From UBA9647 sp035506075 (GTDB taxonomy: Bacteria; Bacteroidota; Ignavibacteria; UBA10030): a stretch of 6,081 nucleotides of DNA. The notes beneath the pieces are model-generated. The model was not told where the DNA came from. It saw nothing but the letters and a program-made list of their open reading frames with translations, and did not search any database. The stretch is from contig DATJQB010000468.1 in the NCBI GenBank assembly GCA_035506075.1, positions 1 through 6,081 of the forward strand, read 5' to 3'. Shown here in pieces: positions 1 to 5,849 of this stretch; position 1 is the stretch's first letter; the number at the start of each line of letters is the position of its first letter. Both the position numbers and the translations under genes were made by a program.

Positions 1-35
1 CCATCGTATTCGAGAACGAGTCTATAGTTTCCCAT
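1..35 (-). CDS. truA: tRNA pseudouridine synthase A, N-terminal fragment cut by the window edge
   Basis: A minus-strand ATG at 35-33 opens a frame reading MGNYRLVLEYDG up to the window edge. The segment (N)Y(R/K)LxLEYDG is the characteristic N-terminus of TruA, normally followed by a GWQ-type motif and the catalytic Asp, both outside this window. TruA converts U38-U40 of the tRNA anticodon arm to pseudouridine in the cytoplasm. No good Shine-Dalgarno site is visible: a GGGA sits only two bases before the ATG, and the T-tract of an intrinsic terminator ends six bases upstream. The only other in-frame start nearby is a TTG at 50-48, which lies at the edge of the terminator stem and is less likely. 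The family call rests on twelve residues, but they match well. The gene is co-directional with the DUF5683-like gene before it. Confidence 0.72.
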   Translation of the reverse strand, partial: MGNYRLVLEYD

Positions 36-41
36 GTTCCC

Positions 42-73
42 AAAAAGCAAAATCCCGCATGGGTTGCGGGATT
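42..73 (-). terminator. Intrinsic terminator after the DUF5683-like gene, abutting the truA start
   Basis: On the minus strand AATCCCGCA, a five-base loop and TGCGGGATT form a perfect 9-bp stem (plus-strand 51-59 with 65-73). It is followed by TTGCTTTTT (50-42). The stem begins 21 bases after the TGA of the upstream gene. There is no T-run on the other side, so it works for leftward transcription only. The T-tract ends six bases before the truA ATG, so it could also act as a leader attenuator for truA. Confidence 0.85.
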
Positions 74-94
74 CGGCTAACGGCTGGAGAGAAC

Positions 95-838
95 TCAGAA
101 TTCTCTCGTCAGCGTTAGCTCCAGATTTTGCGATGCGAGCATCCCGCTCCTGACGTCCGCCTCGAGCCGCCACGAAGTCCGGACCTGGACTGAGCGATTG
201 TAAAGTGAAACTGCGCGGACAGCCGAAACCGCCGAAATGATGCGATTGATGACGAGTGCGCCAATCACGAACTGTGAATTATGTGTCACCGCATCTCCCC
301 TTGTCCGGAGATGTTTATAGTTCAATCGTGCATCTTCCGAAGACCACTGCCACGCAAAATTGGAATTCGGATCGTAGAGCAAGTCAAACTGTCTATTCCG
401 CATCTTGGCATCGTTGTAATCGTTGACATTGTTGAAATTGCCGATGTCAATCGAAAACTGATCCCCTTTTCCACTGAAATTCGCTCCAGAGTTCTGTACT
501 GCAAACGACTGGGCGTCCTGGCGGAGCCATTGTCCGTAGGTACGGAGACCGGCGTACGTGAGCCAGAGGGCAGCATCCGCTCCCATGTAGTACCTTCCTG
601 TTCGGAAATTATCTGCGTAGAGCTCACCTAAGCCGGGAAGTATCAATGAGTAACCGATAGCCACCCAAACCGATTTCTTTTCGGTCCGGATTTGAGGATC
701 GGCGAAAATTTGTCCGGCAGACGACACCGGTGTTGAGCCGACCGAGGCAAGCGCCGGTCTCAGGGACGGCTGCGCCGGGGATAATGTGACACCCAACAGG
801 AGGATCACAAGCAGGACGAAAAACCAGGTTACGCGCAT
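95..838 (-). CDS. DUF5683-like exported/membrane protein of unknown function
   Basis: A 247-residue protein with a cleavable-looking signal peptide: Arg2, then a hydrophobic stretch at about 5-19, and a likely cleavage after Ser-Pro-Ala near residue 22. Residues 56-75 read KSVWVAIGYSLILPGLGELY, followed by an RTGRYY element and a hydrophobic stretch at about 85-98. This pattern (Lys-Ser-rich entry, SLILPGLGQ/E-Y, then G-R-Y-Y) is what I know from DUF5683 proteins of Bacteroidota and Ignavibacteriota. A third hydrophobic segment lies at 190-210. Residues 110-180 are polar and rich in Asn, Asp and Gln. The C-terminus (NLELTLTREF) alternates hydrophobic and polar residues and ends in Phe, as in outer-membrane beta strands, so inner- or outer-membrane location is undecided. 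The ATG overlaps the end of mtaB by ten bases and has an AAAGGTG site five bases upstream, so translation is probably coupled. Function unknown. Confidence 0.8.
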   Translation of the reverse strand: MRVTWFFVLLVILLLGVTLSPAQPSLRPALASVGSTPVSSAGQIFADPQIRTEKKSVWVAIGYSLILPGLGELYADNFRTGRYYMGADAALWLTYAGLRTYGQWLRQDAQSFAVQNSGANFSGKGDQFSIDIGNFNNVNDYNDAKMRNRQFDLLYDPNSNFAWQWSSEDARLNYKHLRTRGDAVTHNSQFVIGALVINRIISAVSAVRAVSLYNRSVQVRTSWRLEADVRSGMLASQNLELTLTREF

Positions 839-2184
839 AGGGACACCTTTCTGAAGGTCTTAGGGTTGACTTCGTTTGTTGCAAACGTGGTATCAACCAA
901 TTTTCCTATGCAATCCTCCTTTTCGGCATGAGTGACGAGCACCTGCAGCAGCTGATTCGACAAGTCATTGTCAGATGTGACCCGGACCCGAGCATACTCG
1001 CCCGTCAGTCCAGTCCACTCTCCTGATCCCAGACGTTCCTCGAAGAGAACTTCGCGCATTGTTCCCGTCAGGCTTTGGAGAAAATGATGGCGCTTGTTGA
1101 CGCTCAGATTTCGCAGCAATTCGCTTCTCTGGAATCGAATTCTCGGTTCGACCTTCCCGTCGAGCTGCAAGGCAGCAGTATTCGGTCGTTCTGAATATGT
1201 GAAGACATGCAGATACGAGATCGGGAGGTCCGCAACAAACTGGTACGTCTCTTCGAACAGCTCTTTTGTTTCGCCGGCAAATCCCGTGATAAGATCTGCC
1301 CCGATTCCGGCATCGGGAAGAAGCTCTTTGATCTTTTCAACACGATCACGGTATAATGACGTAAGGTATCGCCTCCTCATCCGCCTCAGAATATAATCAT
1401 TTCCACCTTGAAGAGGAAGATGGAAATGTCTGCAGAGCAAGGGATTATCCACCCAGAATGCAAGTAATTCATCAGTGAGTAAATTCGGTTCGATGGAGCT
1501 GATCCGTATCCTTCGCAGCCCGTCAACGCGAACAAGCGCCTTGAGTAGTTCGACGAGACTCGACCCAATCTTCGTTCCGTAGTCACCGACGTTTACTCCT
1601 GTCAGGACTACTTCCTTAAAGCCGTCTCGGACAGCAATGCTCGCCTCGTTGACGAGATCCTCCACCGAAGTGCTGCGGCTCGCCCCTCTTGCCAGGGGGA
1701 TCGTGCAGAAAGCGCACGAGTAGTCGCAACCATCCTGGACCTTGAGGAAGGCCCTTGTACGGTCGTCCGAGCCCACTGAGGAGGCACCAACGAACGTATC
1801 AGAATCCTTGATCGGGGAAACAAACGTCCGGGAACACTCCGACTTCAGGAATCCGTCGCTGTAAGCAAATATGTCGAACTTTTCAGTCGTTCCAAGGACC
1901 AGGTCGACTCCTGGAATCGCTGCGATCTGGTCAGGCCTGAGCTGAGCATAGCACCCCGCCACGATCACGTACGCATTCGGGGAGCGCCTGAGGGCGCGCC
2001 GCACAATTTGCCGGCATTCCCTGTCAGCCCGCTCGGTAACGCTGCACGTATTGATGACGCAAACATCCGACGGCTCGTCGATACCGACAATCTCATAGCC
2101 CTGCCCCCGGAACTGGCGGGCAATCGTCGAAGATTCCGCGAAATTCAGCTTGCAGCCAAGCGTATGGAGGGAGACTTTTCTCAT
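829..2184 (-). CDS. mtaB: tRNA (N6-threonylcarbamoyladenosine(37)-C2)-methylthiotransferase MtaB
   Basis: A radical-SAM methylthiotransferase that converts t6A37 to ms2t6A37 in ANN-decoding tRNAs. Numbered from the ATG at 2184, the protein has 451 residues. The N-terminal MTTase (UPF0004) domain carries the three cysteines of the auxiliary [4Fe-4S] cluster: C11 (TLGCKLN), C47 (INTCSVT) and C78 (VAGCYAQ). The radical-SAM core has C153-x3-C157-x2-C160 (DGCDYSCAFCTIPLARG), and a TRAM-like RNA-binding domain spans about 372-431. TLGCKLNFAES, CTIPLARG, LTGVNVGDYG and RISSIEPNLL favour MtaB over MiaB or RimO. The frame stays open upstream to a TTG at 2220, but those twelve extra codons run through the rpsA terminator stem, and homologues begin near MRKVSLHTLGC, so I chose the ATG. 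No Shine-Dalgarno site precedes it. The 3' end overlaps the DUF5683-like gene by ten bases. Confidence 0.95.
   Translation of the reverse strand: MRKVSLHTLGCKLNFAESSTIARQFRGQGYEIVGIDEPSDVCVINTCSVTERADRECRQIVRRALRRSPNAYVIVAGCYAQLRPDQIAAIPGVDLVLGTTEKFDIFAYSDGFLKSECSRTFVSPIKDSDTFVGASSVGSDDRTRAFLKVQDGCDYSCAFCTIPLARGASRSTSVEDLVNEASIAVRDGFKEVVLTGVNVGDYGTKIGSSLVELLKALVRVDGLRRIRISSIEPNLLTDELLAFWVDNPLLCRHFHLPLQGGNDYILRRMRRRYLTSLYRDRVEKIKELLPDAGIGADLITGFAGETKELFEETYQFVADLPISYLHVFTYSERPNTAALQLDGKVEPRIRFQRSELLRNLSVNKRHHFLQSLTGTMREVLFEERLGSGEWTGLTGEYARVRVTSDNDLSNQLLQVLVTHAEKEDCIGKLVDTTFATNEVNPKTFRKVSLCA
844..850 (-). promoter_or_regulatory. Ribosome binding site of the DUF5683-like gene
   Basis: AAAGGTG lies five bases before the ATG at 838, inside the last codons of mtaB. 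It supports this start rather than a later one and suggests re-initiation by ribosomes finishing mtaB. Confidence 0.55.
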
Positions 2185-2191
2185 AGATATG

Positions 2192-2225
2192 AAAAAGAGT
2201 TGCCCGACAGATGCGGGCAACTCTT
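2192..2225 (-). terminator. Intrinsic terminator of rpsA, abutting the mtaB start
   Basis: A perfect 12-bp stem, AAGAGTTGCCCG with CGGGCAACTCTT around a seven-base loop (2195-2206 with 2214-2225), is followed on the minus strand by a T-run (TTTTT at 2196-2192, partly the foot of the stem). It starts 20 bases after the rpsA TAA. The T-tract ends seven bases before the mtaB ATG, so mtaB must be expressed by read-through or from a promoter inside rpsA. Confidence 0.92.
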
Positions 2226-2245
2226 CTCAGGATGCTGCATTGGTC

Positions 2246-3988
2246 TTATGCGTTTGGTGATTCGCTCACACCATGATCCACCGTCAGACCGGCTGAAGTC
2301 ATCATATCCTTCAGGGTCATTGGCGACAGTTTGTGGGCGCCCACATAGTCATCCACGATCTTCTGTTCCTTGCCGCGGAGGAATTCGATGACCGACAGGA
2401 CGATCTTCTTGTTGTCCTTATCGAACTCGATGACCTGCAACGGCAGAACATTGTCGACGTGGAATGATTCGCTTATGTTCTTGACCGGAGTCTGTGACAA
2501 CTGCGAAAGGGGCACAAACCCGTCAACACCGAGCGGAAGCTCAACGATCACGCCCTTCTCGATGATCCGGACAATCTTCCCTTCCACAGGGGTCCCGACT
2601 TTATATGTTGTCTCAAAAGCCTCCCACGGATTATCCTGGATCTGCTTATGTCCAAGGGAGATCCTGCGCTGGTCAACATCGATGCCAAGGATGACGACAT
2701 CGATCTTGTCCCCTTTTTTCACGACTTCACCTGGATGGCGAATTTTCTTCGTCCACGACAAATCAGAGATGTGGACCAACCCATCCACGCCTTCTTCCAG
2801 CTCCACGAAGACGCCGAAGTTTGTCAGATTCCTGACGACTCCGGTATGCCGTGAGGCAACCGGGTATTTTTGAAGGAGCGTCAGCCACGGATCCGGCTCA
2901 AGCTGCTTCATACCGAGCGAAATCTTCTTTCCGTCCTTATCGAGGGAGAGAATGACTGCGTTGACAATCTGCCCCATCGAAACCATCTGCGATGGATGCT
3001 TGATGTGCTGAGTCCAGCTCATCTCGGAAATGTGAATAAGCCCTTCGATACCCTTTTCGATTTCCACGAATGCGCCGTAGTCTGTCAGTGAAACCACCTT
3101 GCCCTGCACCTTCGTGCCGACAGGGTATTTGAGCTCGATGTTCTCCCAGGGATGCGGCAGCAGCTGCTTCATGCCGAGGGAAATTCTCTTCTTTTCCTGA
3201 TCGAAGTCCAGCACGACGACGTTGACTGTCTGATCGAGCTTGACGACTTCCGACGGATGGCTGATACGGCCCCAGGAGAGGTCCGTGATATGCACCAGTC
3301 CGTCCACGCCTCCAAGGTCAACGAAGACACCGAAGTCTGTGATCGCCTTCACGTGTCCTTCGAGAATCTGACCCTTCTCGAGGCTCTCGAGGATCGTCTT
3401 GCGCTGTCCGGCGAGTTCTTCCTCAACGAGGACCTTGTGGCTGACAACCACGTTCTCGGAAGGATGATTCACCTTCACGACGCGGAAGTCCATTTCCTTC
3501 CCGATGAACGCATCGAAATCTCTCACGGGGCGCACGTCGATCTGTGAACCGGGCAGGAATGCGTCGATGCCCAGAAGATCGACCACGATGCCGCCTTTGG
3601 TCCTGCGCATGCAGCGACCTTTGAGTACTTCGCCGGTGTCGAACGCCTTGACAACCCGCTCCCACACTCGCATGAAATCTGCCCGCTTGCGCGAGAGGAT
3701 AAGCTGGCCATCCTTATTTTCGACGCTCTCAAGGAAAACTTCGACTTCCTCGCCGATTTTCAGTTCTTTGATGTTCGGGAATTCCGCCACAGGAACAGCG
3801 CCTTCGGACTTGAATCCAATGTCCACTGCAACGTAGGAATCACCGATATGGACGACGCGGCCCTTGACAATTTCCCCTTCGCTGATCGAGCTCATTGTCT
3901 TTTCGTACAGCTTCGACAGCTCCTGGAATTCAGCGTCGGAATACTCGCGTTCTTCGCGGCCCTTGCTGCCTTCTAAAACTTCAAGCAT
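2246..3988 (-). CDS. rpsA: 30S ribosomal protein S1
   Basis: A 580-residue protein with six S1 (OB-fold) RNA-binding repeats at about residues 38-101, 119-184, 206-273, 291-360, 377-446 and 465-533. Repeats 3-5 are the most canonical, each with a G-x-V...(D/N)-(F/Y)-G-(A/V)-F-V-E/D core, a GL(V/I)HIS/T-(D/E)-(L/M)-SW motif and a closing ISLG. Repeats 1, 2 and 6 are divergent, as usual for S1, where the first two bind the ribosome (via S2) and the others bind mRNA. A 45-residue tail after repeat 6 lacks recognisable motifs. Length and six-domain architecture match E. coli-type S1 (about 557 residues) with slightly longer ends. The ATG is fixed by GGAGG four bases upstream. It lies 122 bases after ispH with a structured leader between, and ends in a strong terminator. 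Confidence 0.98.
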   Translation of the reverse strand: MLEVLEGSKGREEREYSDAEFQELSKLYEKTMSSISEGEIVKGRVVHIGDSYVAVDIGFKSEGAVPVAEFPNIKELKIGEEVEVFLESVENKDGQLILSRKRADFMRVWERVVKAFDTGEVLKGRCMRRTKGGIVVDLLGIDAFLPGSQIDVRPVRDFDAFIGKEMDFRVVKVNHPSENVVVSHKVLVEEELAGQRKTILESLEKGQILEGHVKAITDFGVFVDLGGVDGLVHITDLSWGRISHPSEVVKLDQTVNVVVLDFDQEKKRISLGMKQLLPHPWENIELKYPVGTKVQGKVVSLTDYGAFVEIEKGIEGLIHISEMSWTQHIKHPSQMVSMGQIVNAVILSLDKDGKKISLGMKQLEPDPWLTLLQKYPVASRHTGVVRNLTNFGVFVELEEGVDGLVHISDLSWTKKIRHPGEVVKKGDKIDVVILGIDVDQRRISLGHKQIQDNPWEAFETTYKVGTPVEGKIVRIIEKGVIVELPLGVDGFVPLSQLSQTPVKNISESFHVDNVLPLQVIEFDKDNKKIVLSVIEFLRGKEQKIVDDYVGAHKLSPMTLKDMMTSAGLTVDHGVSESPNA

Positions 3989-4110
3989 TAAACCTCCAAA
4001 AGAAAGCTTACCACTATTGCGGTAAGAAGCTCTTCCTTCGATCGCCTGTGCCAGTCATCGAAACACCGCGTGCCGGAAGAAGTAGCTTGGTTCTGATTAA
4101 GTGATTGGAA
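3989..4110 (-). promoter_or_regulatory. ispH-rpsA intergenic leader with two potential stem-loops
   Basis: This 122-base gap holds two inverted repeats in the order in which they would be transcribed leftward. The first is TTCGAT/ATCGAA (4057-4062 with 4037-4042, 14-base loop). The second is CTTACC/GGTAAG (4026-4021 with 4012-4007, eight-base loop), extendable by AG-C/G-CT pairs across a three-base bulge to 4031 and 4005. The second stem is followed directly by TTTCTTTT and then by GGAGG. This could be a weak terminator or attenuator for ispH transcripts, or a leader for autogenous control by S1, which binds U-rich single-stranded RNA. No convincing -35/-10 pair is seen in the gap. Confidence 0.45.
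3993..3997 (-). promoter_or_regulatory. Strong Shine-Dalgarno site of rpsA
   Basis: GGAGG stands four bases (TTTA) before the rpsA ATG and is preceded by the T-rich run TTTCTTTT. It is the only full-strength Shine-Dalgarno core in the window; the other starts have weak or no visible sites. Confidence 0.85.
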
Positions 4111-5031
4111 TTATGACTTAGCGATGACTGTCTGTTGATTCTCTGTTTGCACGTTACGAAATCGGGTTTCAATGACGCCTTTGATTCTCTCCATCACCCA
4201 CTGCGGAGTGGAGGTCGCACCCGTAATGCCGACACGTGCGACGTCTGCGAACCACGAATCCACCAATTCCGCTTCAGTTTCCACAAAATACGTTTTCGGG
4301 TTTGCTTCGCGGGCTATGTCAAACAAGACCTTTCCGTTTGAGCTCGCCCGACCCGCGACAAAGACGACAACATCGTTCGCCGATGCAAACTCGCGGATCT
4401 TCTTGTCGCGTCCCGACACCTGACCGCAGATCGTGTCTTTCGCGTGGAATTCAATCGCCTCGTCTTCGATCGAACCAACGACAAGCTCCTTGACCTTCTT
4501 TTGCAGATCCTCCTTCAGCAGATGGAACGTAGCCTTGTCCATCGTGGTCTGCGAGAAGAGAACCGTCTTCCGGTCCAGAGCAACCTTCCCCACCTCTTCA
4601 AGCGACTTGATCACGATCGCTTCGCCGTTCGTCTGTCCGACCAGCCCCAGCACCTCCGCGTGATCTTTCTTGCCGAAGATCACGATCTGATAACCATCAG
4701 TGTAGAACTTCCGTATTCTCTCCTGCACTTTCGTCACAACCGGGCAGGTCGCGTCGATGATCGTGATTCCGAGCTCTTCGGCCCGCTTGTATGTCGCTGG
4801 AGGTTCACCGTGTGCCCTGATCAGCACACGCTTTCCCTTCACGGTCTCGAGATTCGCCGCGGTCACGGTCCCGAGACCTTTGTCCGCGAGCCTTTGAATC
4901 TCCACCGGATTGTGGATTACGTCGCCGAGCGAATAAAGTTCTCCACCTTGCGACAATTCCTGCTCAGCGATGTCGATCGTTCTGACTACTCCCCAACAAA
5001 ATCCTGAGGATTTGTCAATCGTCACTATCAC
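4111..5031 (-). CDS. ispH: 4-hydroxy-3-methylbut-2-enyl diphosphate reductase (IspH/LytB)
   Basis: Last enzyme of the MEP pathway. It reduces HMBPP to IPP and DMAPP with an oxygen-sensitive iron-sulfur cluster in the cytoplasm. The three cluster cysteines are present at C12 (GFCWGV), C96 (DATCPVV) and C202 (DTICGQ). Substrate and acid-base residues are also visible: H40 (VIHNP), H74 (RAHGEPP), H124 and E126 (DHAEVLG), SSN at 230-232 and S274 (GATSTP). At 306 residues it is close to the usual length. The stretch after C202 (GQVSGRDKKIREFA) differs from the YATQNRQ type of Proteobacteria and resembles Bacteroidota enzymes. The start is a GTG overlapping the cmk stop (GTGA), with AGGA nine bases upstream, so the two genes are almost certainly co-transcribed and translationally coupled. 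The C-terminal 15 residues are polar and probably disordered. Confidence 0.97.
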   Translation of the reverse strand: MIVTIDKSSGFCWGVVRTIDIAEQELSQGGELYSLGDVIHNPVEIQRLADKGLGTVTAANLETVKGKRVLIRAHGEPPATYKRAEELGITIIDATCPVVTKVQERIRKFYTDGYQIVIFGKKDHAEVLGLVGQTNGEAIVIKSLEEVGKVALDRKTVLFSQTTMDKATFHLLKEDLQKKVKELVVGSIEDEAIEFHAKDTICGQVSGRDKKIREFASANDVVVFVAGRASSNGKVLFDIAREANPKTYFVETEAELVDSWFADVARVGITGATSTPQWVMERIKGVIETRFRNVQTENQQTVIAKS

Positions 5032-5711
5032 TCGCCCCGGTCCTTCATGATCTCGTTGGCTTTGTCAACAACGAACTGCACCTGCTCCTCGATGCTCATC
5101 GCGGAGGTATCAACTTCAATCGCCCCTGCCGCTTTTCGCAACGGACTCGCCTCGCGTGTTGAGTCCAGTCGATCGCGCTCGACGATTTCCTGCTCGAGCT
5201 TCTCACGGTCTATGGCGACACCTGCCGACTCAAGCTCGACTTGCCGCCGTCTGACCCGCTCTGCTACGCGGGCCACCATGAAAATCTTCAAATCAGCGTT
5301 CGGAAGAACGACGGAACCGATGTCTCTCCCCTCGAGAACCACGCCTCCAGGTTCCGCAATCCGCCTCTGCTCCCGTACGAGAACATCTCGCACCCGCTGG
5401 TAGCTGCTGACGACACTCGCATTCTGAGTTACCTTCGACGACCGGATCTCACGTGAGACATCCCTGCCGTCGACGAAAACCCTGTTCGTGCCGTCAATCC
5501 GCTCCAACCTGATCCGCGTCCCCTCCGCCAACTTGCTGATGCGATCCGCGTCTGTGAGAGGGATATTCTCCTCGAGCACTCTCAGCGTCACAGCCCTGTA
5601 CATCGCGCCGGTATCGATATGAATGTAGCCCAACCGGTCGGCGACGAGCCGAGCGGTGGTGCTTTTGCCCGATGCTGCCGGGCCGTCGATCGCTATGACT
5701 ATCTTTCGCAA
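5028..5711 (-). CDS. cmk: Cytidylate kinase (CMP/dCMP kinase)
   Basis: Phosphorylates CMP and dCMP with ATP to the diphosphates for nucleic acid and phospholipid synthesis. The 227-residue protein has the family's usual length and motifs in order: P-loop GPAASGKST (10-18), the DTGAMYRA substrate motif (33-40), the NMP-binding insert with VFVDGRDVS (78-86), EGRDIGSVV (127-135), an arginine-rich lid (VRRRQ, 153-157), RDRLDSTR (179-186), and IEVDTS near the C-terminus (198-203). The start is a TTG: no ATG or GTG lies between it and the upstream in-frame stop at 5756-5754, and starting downstream would lose the P-loop strand. No Shine-Dalgarno site is visible. It is the first gene of the cmk-ispH(-rpsA) unit, preceded by a good sigma70-like promoter and overlapping ispH by four bases. 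Confidence 0.97.
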   Translation of the reverse strand: MRKIVIAIDGPAASGKSTTARLVADRLGYIHIDTGAMYRAVTLRVLEENIPLTDADRISKLAEGTRIRLERIDGTNRVFVDGRDVSREIRSSKVTQNASVVSSYQRVRDVLVREQRRIAEPGGVVLEGRDIGSVVLPNADLKIFMVARVAERVRRRQVELESAGVAIDREKLEQEIVERDRLDSTREASPLRKAAGAIEVDTSAMSIEEQVQFVVDKANEIMKDRGE

Positions 5712-5732
5712 GTTTCTACAGATTGGATTAAA

Positions 5733-5761
5733 AATATACTTAATTTCGGGATGTTATTCAA
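5733..5761 (-). promoter_or_regulatory. cmk: Sigma70-type promoter of the cmk-ispH-rpsA unit
   Basis: On the minus strand TTGAAT (5761-5756, four of six to TTGACA) is separated by exactly 17 bases from TATATT (5738-5733, five of six to TATAAT), in an A+T-rich stretch. Transcription should start near 5726, leaving a leader of only about 14 bases before the TTG start. It is the only well-formed promoter I find in the window. Confidence 0.6.
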
Positions 5762-5815
5762 CCTGGGAACATGACAATTTGCCTCTGGCAGGTCTCCGTC
5801 AGCCTTCGACTTCCC

Positions 5816-5844
5816 TTCAAAATCCGAAGAAATTCAGCTATCTT
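5816..5844 (+). promoter_or_regulatory. Possible weak promoter of the TrmH-family gene
   Basis: TTCAAA (5816-5821) and TATCTT (5839-5844) stand 17 bases apart, each matching four of six consensus bases. The ATG follows at 5850, so initiation here would give a nearly leaderless mRNA. The match is weak and could be chance; the true promoter may lie elsewhere in the 138-base divergent gap (5712-5849), where nothing else is evident. Confidence 0.2.
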
Positions 5845-5849
5845 GGGAC

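Noticed and set aside
33..41. Shared TTGGGA(A)C sequence just before the ATG of truA and of the TrmH-family gene (5844-5849).
   Set aside because: Only two instances, too close to the start codon for a Shine-Dalgarno role, and short enough to be chance.
624..896. Minus-strand 90-codon frame across the mtaB/DUF5683-like junction.
   Set aside because: It overlaps two supported genes in another frame and shows no protein-like features.
2185..2220. Extension of mtaB by twelve codons to the TTG at 2220.
   Set aside because: The extension would translate the rpsA terminator stem and T-run and adds residues before the normal MTTase N-terminus; the ATG at 2184 fits the family better.
2370..2873. 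Plus-strand open frame of 167 codons opposite rpsA, with others at 2870-3091 and 3152-3547.
   Set aside because: These are antisense shadows of the repetitive S1 domains; their mutual similarity comes from the S1 repeats on the other strand.
4444..5007. A 187-codon plus-strand open frame opposite ispH.
   Set aside because: It lies fully antisense to a well-supported enzyme gene, has no recognisable domain and no ribosome binding site that I can see; it reflects codon bias of ispH.
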